Positions 17,166-24,208 of a stretch of 28,527 bases of DNA are shown piece after piece; position 1 is the stretch's first letter; each line of letters starts with the position of its first letter. The notes beneath the pieces were generated by a model. The model saw only the letters and a program-made list of their open reading frames with translations, searched no databases and was not told the DNA's origin. The DNA lies in IMG/VR virus record IMGVR_UViG_3300040801_002812, positions 1-28,527 of that record. One strand, written 5' to 3'. Source of the DNA: a virus. The position numbers and the translations under genes are program-made.

Positions 17166-18027
17166 ATTTTAAATCCCCTCTACGTTTAACAGTAACTATA
17201 AAATTTGAAACTCCGGGTTGATCAGAGACAATTTTTGATAATGCTTTTATAACATCAAACGAATTTTCTAAACTGTTTTGTGGGAAAACTGAACGTCTTG
17301 ATTCATTGAAAAATGGATCGCTTGCAATTGGAGGCCTTTCTCCAACAAAGACTTCTACTTCTTGTTGCTGATTTAATGTTAATATTGGAGTTACATTTTC
17401 TTCAATGCAATACATTCTTTGTACGGCATCGGATGTTTCATATATCATATCGATTCTGTTATTGACTGATTCTTCTATTGATTCGCTCATTGCATGTCTT
17501 AAAATGTTTAAATCGATTCTTTGCACTAATCGATTGGCAATCATGTTTTCAATCTGATTACTTTCAACAACCTGAGATGCAAAGAATGCTGCTTTTCGTA
17601 TTTCATTTTTTGTTAAATTTATTGAATATCCTCTACTGTATTCACATGCCATCTGTGTATTTTTTCTGCAGTCGATGATTAAATTTCGGTCTGAAATATA
17701 AAACCTAACATCAATTTGTGTGCCTCTATTACAAACTATATCACGACAGTCAATCACTAAATCGCTTTTTGGTAATAATGTTATCCCTTCAATATAAGAT
17801 TCTTTTATTTTAGTGACAGTAACATCATCTCCAATCATTTCTGCAAGAGCATCAACTTTGTATTCACCAATAGAGGACGAGTTATAGATTGATGTGAATA
17901 CATTTCTTCCTTCTACTATATCATGATCAACAATTATAATTTCTTTTGTTGAATCTAATTCTGAAATATTTCTACATAAAAAACCACCGAGAGTACCAAC
18001 TCCGATGACTGTCACTGTTTCATACAA
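17131..18027 (-). CDS. Divergent E1/ThiF-like ubiquitin-activating enzyme
   Basis: 298 residues. The nucleotide-binding Gly loop is IGVGTLGG (8-15); IIVDHDIVEGRN (31-42) gives Asp34, Asp36 and Asn42 of the E1/ThiF/MoeB adenylation site, SIGEYKVDA (52-60) supplies the usual Lys57, and DLVIDCRDIVCNRG (89-102) matches the later D..D strand. The Arg normally found after the Asn is absent (NVFTSIY instead of a .N..RQ pattern), so activity may be altered or rely on a partner. The C-terminal half is unlike MoeB/ThiF and may bind another protein; a catalytic Cys cannot be picked. The start is a TTG with AAAGGAG eight bases upstream; a nearby ATG at 18023 is out of frame and stops after three codons. 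It follows the modifier gene after a hairpin region, overlapping the E2-like gene. E1-type enzymes adenylate the C-terminal Gly of ubiquitin-like proteins. Confidence 0.75.
   Translation of the reverse strand: MYETVTVIGVGTLGGFLCRNISELDSTKEIIIVDHDIVEGRNVFTSIYNSSSIGEYKVDALAEMIGDDVTVTKIKESYIEGITLLPKSDLVIDCRDIVCNRGTQIDVRFYISDRNLIIDCRKNTQMACEYSRGYSINLTKNEIRKAAFFASQVVESNQIENMIANRLVQRIDLNILRHAMSESIEESVNNRIDMIYETSDAVQRMYCIEENVTPILTLNQQQEVEVFVGERPPIASDPFFNESRRSVFPQNSLENSFDVIKALSKIVSDQPGVSNFIVTVKRRGDLKYVELLEETGAA
17173..17180 (-). promoter_or_regulatory. Ribosome binding site for the E2-like gene, inside the E1-like gene
   Basis: GAGGGGAT on the minus strand, nine bases from the last G to the ATG at 17165. 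Its presence inside the coding sequence of the upstream E1-like gene supports the 35-base overlap between the two genes as real, rather than a later start. Confidence 0.7.
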
Positions 18028-18035
18028 TTATGTGA

Positions 18036-18042
18036 CTCCTTT
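18036..18042 (-). promoter_or_regulatory. Ribosome binding site for the TTG-started E1-like gene
   Basis: AAAGGAG on the minus strand, eight bases before TTG at 18027. It decides the unusual start, because the nearest ATG (18023) is in another frame and ends at once. It lies just downstream of the GC-rich hairpin at 18057-18086. Confidence 0.75.
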
Positions 18043-18056
18043 CACCAACCGAGATT

Positions 18057-18086
18057 GGGGGACCCCAACCGGAGTCCGGGTCCCCC
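18057..18086 (-). other. GC-rich hairpin between modifier and E1-like genes
   Basis: Nine-base perfect stem GGGGGACCC (18057-18065) / GGGTCCCCC (18078-18086) with a 12-base loop. No U-run follows on the minus strand, so it is not a standard intrinsic terminator; an mRNA-stabilising or processing hairpin behind the ubiquitin-like gene, or partial attenuation, fits better. Confidence 0.75.
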
Positions 18087-18096
18087 ATACTGCTAA

Positions 18097-18113
18097 GATG
18101 CTATTCTAGCATC
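18097..18113 (-). other. Small hairpin over the stop codon of the ubiquitin-like gene
   Basis: Perfect 7-base stem GATGCTA / TAGCATC with a 3-base loop GAA on the minus strand. It includes the last Gly-Cys codons and the TAG stop of the ubiquitin-like gene. It lies 10 bases before the larger hairpin at 18057-18086. Together they make a structured 3' end, possibly limiting the transcript or protecting it from decay. Confidence 0.6.
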
Positions 18114-18585
18114 CCTTTTTCCCGGCCGGTTTGAGGAATTCCAGATTGTCGCCCGGTTGCAGGACGTAATCCGCTGGAATTTCCTTGCCGTTGACCAGCC
18201 CGGTGGACAGTTTGTCCACGTTCAGGACCTCACGCAGGAACTCACCGACTTCCTTCACGCTACGGCCGGCAACCGGAAAAGCTCCGGAAGATGCACCGCA
18301 GGATACCTGAATGGTCGTGGTGGTTTTCTGACCGAAAGGTGCCGAAGGTTTGGTCAATGTGCTTTGGGCCTGGAATTCAACACCCTTGATTGCTTCGGGT
18401 TTAGCGGCCGCGGTGGGCTTGGAAATGGATGCCGGTCCGGAGGTTCCGTATTTGGCCAGGATGGCCTGAATGACGGTTTCCTTGTCCTTTTTGGTCAGAC
18501 CGGGCAGGGCCAGTTCGTAGACACACATGTTTTTCAGCTCTTTTGCGGTTTTTGCTTCCAGTTGTTCGCGTGTAAAAGTTGCCAT
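18106..18585 (-). CDS. Ubiquitin-like modifier fused to an N-terminal SAP/Rho-N-like domain
   Basis: 159 residues. The C-terminal ~70 residues (about 89-158) form a beta-grasp ubiquitin-like domain: TTTIQVSCGA, the helix SVKEVGEFLREVLNV (109-123), then LVNGKEIPADYVLQPGDNLEF (120-140), the VNGKEV..D..L..GD.LEF pattern of ThiS/MoaD and PRTRC-C-like proteins. It ends LKPAGKKGC: a penultimate Gly158 plus a Cys159 that would be trimmed, or kept, before adenylation. The N-terminal 5-47 (LEAKTAKELKNMCVYELALP... and helix KETVIQAILAKYG) resembles a SAP/Rho-N nucleic-acid-binding helix pair, joined by a Lys/Ala/Pro/Ser linker (48-87). Its GC content is very unlike neighbours: 34 of 60 bases at 18421-18480 versus 11 of 60 at 15721-15780. 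AAAGGAG lies nine bases before ATG. It sits between the two E1-like genes, as expected for a modifier. Confidence 0.85.
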   Translation of the reverse strand: MATFTREQLEAKTAKELKNMCVYELALPGLTKKDKETVIQAILAKYGTSGPASISKPTAAAKPEAIKGVEFQAQSTLTKPSAPFGQKTTTTIQVSCGASSGAFPVAGRSVKEVGEFLREVLNVDKLSTGLVNGKEIPADYVLQPGDNLEFLKPAGKKGC

Positions 18586-18594
18586 GTTAAAATT

Positions 18595-18601
18595 CTCCTT
18601 T
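18595..18601 (-). promoter_or_regulatory. Strong ribosome binding site of the ubiquitin-like gene
   Basis: AAAGGAG with nine-base spacing to ATG at 18585, within the 48-base gap after the second E1 gene. The same AAAGGAGAA sequence and spacing precede the other GC-rich unknown gene (9241), in line with high translation of both. Confidence 0.75.
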
Positions 18602-18633
18602 AGGTTTGTTTGTTTTACTTCACAGTTGTCAGT

Positions 18634-19308
18634 TTACTTCAAGATTCGAATCTTGGAATCCGAGTTCATTGTTTGGATATCAAAATAAACTTCGGATCGG
18701 TCATGTTGATCTTTCACAACAGAATTGTAAAATAACCAACACATTAGCGTAGCTACGCCCAAGTTTGTAAAATACAACTGGGGCTCTGATTTAGATAGTT
18801 CTTCACAAGACATTTCGTCTGGCAACTTATCGTCCGGGTTTGCAATTTCCGGATGATATGCACAAAGGTCAGGTGTTAATTCTTTCCCCCCTTTCTTGAC
18901 ATATAGCTGTGCATTTCCATCCGTTAATTCATTCCCACCAGAAATTAAAGTAACATCCGAAAGATTTCTACAGTAATTGTTAATGACCATTCTGGATTTG
19001 TGATTGTCAACACAGATGAATACAACATTCCCATTTTGAATTACACTGTCTATATTCTTTTCATTGATATATTCCTGGAATGCATCGAAGTCAATATTAC
19101 GAAATTTGACTTCTAGTTCATCTGCTTTTACATCGGCTTTATTCCCGATTTTAATAAATTCTTGTCTTTCATAATTCTTTGGTTCATACTGATCGCCGTC
19201 AACAAGCAATATTTCGGGTTCTTCAAACCCTCCATAATTTATGAAACGGCATACTTTTTCAGCAAGAATTGACCCGACTCCTCCGAGTCCAATGATTACG
19301 ATCTTCAT
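18634..19308 (-). CDS. E1/ThiF-family ubiquitin-like activating enzyme (PRTRC ThiF-like)
   Basis: 224 residues. A complete adenylation centre is visible: IGLGGVGS (6-13), LLVDGDQYEPKNYERQ (34-49) with Asp37, Asp39, Asn45, Arg48 and Gln49, GNKADVKA (55-62) with Lys57, and FICVDNHKSR (97-106) with Asp101. It should bind ATP and adenylate the modifier C-terminus. Cys149 (LCAYHPEI) and Cys168 (MSCEELS) are candidates for the catalytic thiol; the end of the protein (EPQLYFTNLGVATLMCWLF) matches the C-terminal helices of short ThiF proteins that accompany PRTRC and E2-type systems. It overlaps the JAMM gene stop by four bases (ATGA) and has GGAGG five bases upstream. Located directly before the modifier gene. 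The better preserved of the two E1-like genes and so the most likely activator. Confidence 0.88.
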   Translation of the reverse strand: MKIVIIGLGGVGSILAEKVCRFINYGGFEEPEILLVDGDQYEPKNYERQEFIKIGNKADVKADELEVKFRNIDFDAFQEYINEKNIDSVIQNGNVVFICVDNHKSRMVINNYCRNLSDVTLISGGNELTDGNAQLYVKKGGKELTPDLCAYHPEIANPDDKLPDEMSCEELSKSEPQLYFTNLGVATLMCWLFYNSVVKDQHDRSEVYFDIQTMNSDSKIRILK

Positions 19309-20879
19309 GCGTTACCTCCCCTTTTTCCTCCGAATGCTCGTTTGAACATTTCAATAAGGCTTGCATCTTTCTTCCGTGGAGGAATTGGGATTGTTCCTTT
19401 TTCTGGATCCGGGATAAATTCTTCTGCTGCTGCGGCTTGCCTCAATGCTTCTTCGTTCGCTTTTTCAGCTTCTTCATCAAGACCTTGACGATTTGCTGGA
19501 TCTTGTGGATCATATGATTGACATGCAAGCTCATTTTCAATATCTTTTGCTGATGGCAACACCGCTTGACAAAATGGACAATTCGTATCACTTCTATAAA
19601 CTGGAAATGTTGCCTTACAGCTATAACATCGATATACACCTAATACATCAGGAACATCTGATGATGGTGCTCCTTTTAATTCTTCTGTTGAAGCTCTTTC
19701 ATAACTATCAACTAATTCTGTTTCTGTGATTTCATTTAAATGCTCATCTGTTTTGCATGTTGGGCATTCAAGAGGGTCAGAATCTTCACTGATAATGATG
19801 CCGCATTTTTCACATTTATACATAATATCATCAAATGCATCTTCTTCTTCTAATAATATTTTTTGATCTCTGTGCTTGCATGTCAAACATGCAATTGTAT
19901 CATCAGGCATTTGTGGTGCAATACCTGTGATTTGTGTTTTTCCGGGAGGTAACGCAAGCGGTTTTTGTTGCTGTGGTTTTCCTGTGCCGACTTTGCGATA
20001 ACCTGCCCATGCTCCTGAGTCGTAATTGTCACCCCAATAATTTCCGCCGAGATAATTTCCCCAGCCATAATTTCTTGCACGACCATATACATATTGATAC
20101 GTTCCCTTTTCCACAAGAGACATCCAATTTTGATTGAATTGGCGTTTGCTTGGGGTAACTGTTGTAATATATCGTTTATCAAATTTTCTTGTTGTGTATG
20201 CACTTCTAGCTGTAGCTTTTTCATCAACAACAAGTTTTCCTAATGTATTATCATAACGATAAATTTTATGAACGCTTTTCTTTTCGACTGTATCAATATC
20301 AACAGTCTTTTTTATTCCCAATATATAATCCATTGGATCAACCATAAAACGATAACCATTTGAAACAATTGACCCAGACAGACTAACATCTTCATCAGCA
20401 ACGTTGCCAATTGTGATGTGAAGACCATCAAATGAATTTTCATCATCATCATCAACACCTGAATGAAATGCTGACATTGAACCGTGGCTGTGAATATCCC
20501 CAACCATCGTATAACCTTCAATTGTAAGATTTCGATCATAGTTGATTCCGCCATATGTTACTGACTGTTTTGGCGGTAGGATTCGATATTTTCCTGTTGA
20601 CTCATTGTAAAACAAAAGCACAATCGCTTCTGATGTGTATTGACGATGAACTTCACGAAAGAATTCAATGACCTTTGCAAATGAAGCTGCTGGTATCGGG
20701 TTGATATTCATTCGTGCGCTTGCTGATACCGATTCAAGAATTGATATATTCTTAACCGGTGCTATACTTTCCATAATACCCAACTTTTTCTTTAAGAAAA
20801 TGCCCTCTTTTGCAACGATATAGCAGATATCATCGGAGGGCATTTCGCTTTGACCATCATTCACATGAACTTTGAACAT
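19305..20879 (-). CDS. JAMM/JAB protease with C-terminal zinc ribbons (PRTRC-A-like)
   Basis: 524 residues. A JAMM metalloprotease motif is complete: Glu84 (TSEAIVLLF), His130 and His132 (GDIHSHG), Ser140 and Asp143, matching E...HxHx7SxxD. Proteins of this type cleave ubiquitin-like modifiers from targets or trim their C-termini; the order and pattern resemble PRTRC-A. Residues about 262-297 are Tyr/Gly/Trp/Asn-rich (NYGWGNYLGGNYWGDNY), likely flexible or self-associating. Then come five CxxC pairs (331/334, 356/359, 372/375, 418/421, 434/437), forming two or three zinc ribbons that could bind substrate or nucleic acid. The tail is Glu/Ala-rich, then a basic FGGKRGGNA end. Start ATG directly follows the upstream stop, with AGGGGA seven bases away. 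No signal peptide or membrane segment. Fits a role as deconjugase or modifier-processing enzyme; the zinc-ribbon part may act as an E3-like adaptor, unproven. Confidence 0.88.
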   Translation of the reverse strand: MFKVHVNDGQSEMPSDDICYIVAKEGIFLKKKLGIMESIAPVKNISILESVSASARMNINPIPAASFAKVIEFFREVHRQYTSEAIVLLFYNESTGKYRILPPKQSVTYGGINYDRNLTIEGYTMVGDIHSHGSMSAFHSGVDDDDENSFDGLHITIGNVADEDVSLSGSIVSNGYRFMVDPMDYILGIKKTVDIDTVEKKSVHKIYRYDNTLGKLVVDEKATARSAYTTRKFDKRYITTVTPSKRQFNQNWMSLVEKGTYQYVYGRARNYGWGNYLGGNYWGDNYDSGAWAGYRKVGTGKPQQQKPLALPPGKTQITGIAPQMPDDTIACLTCKHRDQKILLEEEDAFDDIMYKCEKCGIIISEDSDPLECPTCKTDEHLNEITETELVDSYERASTEELKGAPSSDVPDVLGVYRCYSCKATFPVYRSDTNCPFCQAVLPSAKDIENELACQSYDPQDPANRQGLDEEAEKANEEALRQAAAAEEFIPDPEKGTIPIPPRKKDASLIEMFKRAFGGKRGGNA

Positions 20880-23468
20880 TTAAAGTCCCCTATCGTTTAT
20901 TAGTAAATATTTAGATGTTTGATCTTCTGCAATTAGACAATTTCCATGAAAATCTGGAAAGCCGTATTTATAACCAAGCTCACCCTGATTTTTTGGGCCA
21001 AGTCGTGGAGCAGGAATACAATCGAAAATAGAATCAGCTTGAAAATATCGATCAAATGAATATGAATCTGGATACCCACTATACACTTCAAGGGGTGTCG
21101 CTCTTAATTGTCTTGTTATCTCACCTGATAGTAAAAACCCAAGAGAGCTTGTATAATTTCTCTGCCCTACGATTATATCACCTGCTTGAAATTTAATCTT
21201 CGATAGATCCAGCGGGACATGCTGTAATGTAGCCCACTTCTTAGATTTCATTGTTACTTTTTTGAATTTTTCTATTACATCAGAATACCATAATGTACAA
21301 CCATTCGAACACAATACCAATGGTTCAAAAGGACCATCAATTATAATAGCAACGACGATATTCACATCTTTCTTCGGGAAGCAATATATACCTGCTTCTT
21401 TTGCAATAATTTTTGTGCCCACTGATAATTTTTCAAATTTGTTTGTTACCTTTCTTACTTTTCCTACATAGATTGCACCACTTCTTTGTAAATCAACATA
21501 TACCACTTCTGATAATTTTTCACTTTTATCTGTAAGAATAAATGATATTTTTCCATTTCCTTCATCAACTTTAAATCCACATATTGTTTTGACATTTAAA
21601 ACATCTAGAGGATTTTTCCAATCTGCGTGGACAACCTTATCTCCGATTTCAAATGTAATATCTCCATCAACGCCAACAACATGAAATTTGTTATCCACAA
21701 CTAAATCTTTGAGATTACTGATATGTGGCGATGACCATCTATAATTTCCTTGAATAAAAACTCTTCCATTGTATGCCATTGCTGCATTTTCAACTGGATC
21801 ATCATTCCACATCCCACATTTTAAATTTCTTCCGACTCTAAATATTTTTGGCATTGGTTTTGCATCAGAAGCTTTAATAATTTTTTGTCTTGTGCTTCTT
21901 AATGTATTTGTGCCAAGTCGAACTGTTTTATAATCACTTTTTATATATTTATCTTGACATTTAAATTTTACAACAATGTTATCTGATCTTTCTTCAACAT
22001 CAAGAGAATGAAATTTATATATACCACCATGATTCATTGCACTTTCATTAACATCAGTAGAGACAATATATAAAACATCTTTTTCAATTTCAACACCAGA
22101 TATTTCTGGTTTCTCAACATCGAATGGTTTTGCATCTAAAATATTTGAGAAATAATAAGAATTTCCTATTCTTACTTCGTGAAGATCTGGATTGTCTCCA
22201 CGACTCCTTCTGATGTATTTTACTTTTTTGTATTCCTCTTTGCCGTTTCTATTAATGACAATGATATCATTTGGTTTAATTACCGATCCATTTTTTAATT
22301 CCACTTTACTTAACATTCTTTGATCTTCTATATTTTTTCTTAAAAATCTTTCTGCACTACCATGATATTTAAGAACTAATTGTTTTCCTTTATAATCAAG
22401 ACCAATATATTTAACTTCTCCGCCATCCATAAATCCGATGAACGTATCAACGTATGCAAACTCTCCATTTTTTAGCTGAATTGTATCACCAACGTTTAAA
22501 TAAATATCATTATTAAGATAAATACCTTGGCATATATCGTAGAATAATTTATGTTTCTTTCTTCCTGTTGCTTTTACTTTTGCTTCTTTTCCTGTATCTT
22601 GAGGTTCATAGAATAATCTTTCGAGATCTTTAAAAGACATTCCACGCTCTCGCCCCTGCCTATCTTCCATTATTCCTCTCATTATGCGTAATTGTTCTGC
22701 TATTGTTGCATACTTAATCCAATCTGCTGTATATACAAACATTGGGTCAACTTTCGACATGTGTGCCCATTCAAGATAATTACCAAGAATAGGAACATCT
22801 CTATACGCTGAATAATTATATGTATAATCTGGGTTAAACGTTGCAGACCAGAAAACCATAATGAGATTTGATACTGCTGCTGATAATGATCTTTGTCTGA
22901 TATGCCCTTGATCTCCGAAGCATATTGTTTGAGAATCTGATATATTTAACATCGGCATTTTACAAACAAAATCTGATGTGCCTGACATTTGAGCTGGTCT
23001 TACAAATGCACGACCTTGTAGCATACCATATGAATTATCAATATAAAACATAAATATGACATACGGAAGGGCAAGCGTAAAGGACTGAGTTTGTCTTGAG
23101 GAATATTTGCCAAATTTATTATGGTATTCTGTTTGCTCAATAATCCCTCTTGTTTGCAAATCATTCCATTCTCTTTCAAAGTTTTTTGATATTGAAATTG
23201 TTCTCATTGCAGGTGGTTCTTCAATTATTAACATATAACCATGTGGAGTCTTTTCTAGATATCTACAGTTCACAGGCATTACTTCATTACCAAGAATTGA
23301 ATCTTGTGCCATTCTTTTTAATAGATCTTCTGTAAAGAGTGTTTTCTTTTTTATTTCTGGAGTAGTTTCATCTTTCGCATCATCGGTAGTACTAGGAGCA
23401 CATTTGATATGATGCGAATAACGTTGACTTAATCGAATTTCCTCAATTAAACCATCACCAATTGCCAT
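20880..23468 (-). CDS. Large Prok-E2_D/PRTRC-B-like protein with beta-rich C-terminal region
   Basis: 862 residues. About 75-200 resembles the E2-like domain of PRTRC-B/Prok-E2_D proteins: IIEEPPAMRTISIS (81-94), LALPYVIFMFYID (132-144), a GRAFVRPAQ strand, then MPMLNISDSQTICFG (171-185), the P..N.....C.G signature with candidate catalytic Cys183. The long rest (about 320-860) is almost all beta strands with repeated short barrel-like units, for example LNVGDTIQLKNGEFAYVDTFIG and KPNDIIVINRNGKEEYKKVKYI, suggesting SH3/KOW-like or other small barrels that bind proteins or nucleic acid. The length is far above PRTRC-B. It opens the ubiquitin-like block, ending directly before the JAMM start; ribosome site CGAGG six bases from ATG. 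A dedicated E2 with built-in target recognition would fit, but the remote family match cannot be confirmed by eye. Confidence 0.65.
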   Translation of the reverse strand: MAIGDGLIEEIRLSQRYSHHIKCAPSTTDDAKDETTPEIKKKTLFTEDLLKRMAQDSILGNEVMPVNCRYLEKTPHGYMLIIEEPPAMRTISISKNFEREWNDLQTRGIIEQTEYHNKFGKYSSRQTQSFTLALPYVIFMFYIDNSYGMLQGRAFVRPAQMSGTSDFVCKMPMLNISDSQTICFGDQGHIRQRSLSAAVSNLIMVFWSATFNPDYTYNYSAYRDVPILGNYLEWAHMSKVDPMFVYTADWIKYATIAEQLRIMRGIMEDRQGRERGMSFKDLERLFYEPQDTGKEAKVKATGRKKHKLFYDICQGIYLNNDIYLNVGDTIQLKNGEFAYVDTFIGFMDGGEVKYIGLDYKGKQLVLKYHGSAERFLRKNIEDQRMLSKVELKNGSVIKPNDIIVINRNGKEEYKKVKYIRRSRGDNPDLHEVRIGNSYYFSNILDAKPFDVEKPEISGVEIEKDVLYIVSTDVNESAMNHGGIYKFHSLDVEERSDNIVVKFKCQDKYIKSDYKTVRLGTNTLRSTRQKIIKASDAKPMPKIFRVGRNLKCGMWNDDPVENAAMAYNGRVFIQGNYRWSSPHISNLKDLVVDNKFHVVGVDGDITFEIGDKVVHADWKNPLDVLNVKTICGFKVDEGNGKISFILTDKSEKLSEVVYVDLQRSGAIYVGKVRKVTNKFEKLSVGTKIIAKEAGIYCFPKKDVNIVVAIIIDGPFEPLVLCSNGCTLWYSDVIEKFKKVTMKSKKWATLQHVPLDLSKIKFQAGDIIVGQRNYTSSLGFLLSGEITRQLRATPLEVYSGYPDSYSFDRYFQADSIFDCIPAPRLGPKNQGELGYKYGFPDFHGNCLIAEDQTSKYLLINDRGL

Positions 23469-23854
23469 TATTCACCTCGTAGGAATTTAAGTTTCATAGC
23501 ATATTGAGTCAAGATTTTGTTTGGCTTGAACTCGTTTATTTCCCAAACTTTTCTGCGTCTGGGAGGAATTGTGTCTTCTAGATTTTCTTCGTTTATTCTG
23601 TACTTTTCTAATGTGTAATAAACAACAACATATCGTTCTTCGTCTTCTCTTTCTAATGTTAAAAATCCAATTTCTTTATCATTTCTTCCTGGAACTTCTA
23701 ATGCTAAAAATATCAATCCGCCTTTTGGTGCAAGGGTTTCATATTGAAGTTTTGGTTTTTCTTGTTCCATTATTTTATCACATATCTGTCTTGTCTGTTC
23801 TGTTATATCAGATTTTATATTAATTTCTTTCAAAAGAATATCAATAATTCCCAT
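23468..23854 (-). CDS. Hypothetical protein preceding the E2_D-like gene
   Basis: 128 residues, not recognised. A short N-terminal helical part (MGIIDILLKEINIKSD, KIMEQEKPK) is followed by strand pairs (LAPKGGLIFLALEV, KEIGFLTLERED, ERYVVVYYTLEKY), suggesting a small alpha/beta fold, and a basic segment IPPRRRKVWEINEFKP; the C-terminus is YAMKLKFLRGE. No Cys clusters or membrane segment. Start ATG has AAGGGG about nine bases upstream; its last base overlaps the first base of the next gene, so it is coupled to the E2_D-like gene and may belong to the cassette. Confidence 0.75.
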   Translation of the reverse strand: MGIIDILLKEINIKSDITEQTRQICDKIMEQEKPKLQYETLAPKGGLIFLALEVPGRNDKEIGFLTLEREDEERYVVVYYTLEKYRINEENLEDTIPPRRRKVWEINEFKPNKILTQYAMKLKFLRGE

Positions 23855-23868
23855 ATTTCACATACCCC

Positions 23869-24204
23869 TTATCTTTTAAACGGTCTTATTTTATATCGTT
23901 GGTTTCCAGCTTCCATCCAATCAACTTTATCAAATGGAACTGATCTCCAATCTTTTTTCTCCAAATCGTAAACATGAATTATCCCGCTGTTTTTCATCAA
24001 CTTTAAAATTTTTGACATATCAACTTTTTTAGGTTGTTTTGTTTTCGGGATATATGTAAAATTTAGAGTTGCTTTCATAATTCTAATTGTGCCGTCTTTT
24101 TTGACAAATTTAATTGTAACAACATCTTCATCATAAATCTTTCTCCAGAAATCAATGGCGTTTCTGATGATATCTGTATCGGCTTGAATATTTTGATCTG
24201 GCAT
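23869..24204 (-). CDS. WYL_2 / Sm-like SH3-barrel protein
   Basis: 111 residues. The core VVTIKFVKKDGTIRIMKATLNFTYIP (about 28-53) and IIHVYDLEKKDWRSVPFDKVDW (about 75-96) matches the pattern v.F.K.dG..R.m..Tl....IP ... i.VyDl...gWRs...d.v of WYL_2 (Sm-like SH3 barrel) proteins, common in large phages. The N-terminal ~25 residues are helical and the C-terminus is basic. Such small barrels often bind nucleic acid or single-stranded ends, but this family's function is not established. A strong AGGAGG lies nine bases before ATG. It lies between the radical SAM gene and the unknown protein that precedes the E2_D-like gene. Confidence 0.7.
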   Translation of the reverse strand: MPDQNIQADTDIIRNAIDFWRKIYDEDVVTIKFVKKDGTIRIMKATLNFTYIPKTKQPKKVDMSKILKLMKNSGIIHVYDLEKKDWRSVPFDKVDWMEAGNQRYKIRPFKR

Positions 24205-24208
24205 TTAA

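Noticed and set aside
18021-18023. ATG start for the E1-like gene
   Set aside because: It is out of frame and stops after three codons; the in-frame TTG at 18027 has the proper ribosome site spacing.
18157-18603. Plus-strand open frame of 148 codons opposite the ubiquitin-like gene
   Set aside because: It is a shadow of a GC-rich gene with clear family pattern, ribosome site and operon context on the minus strand.
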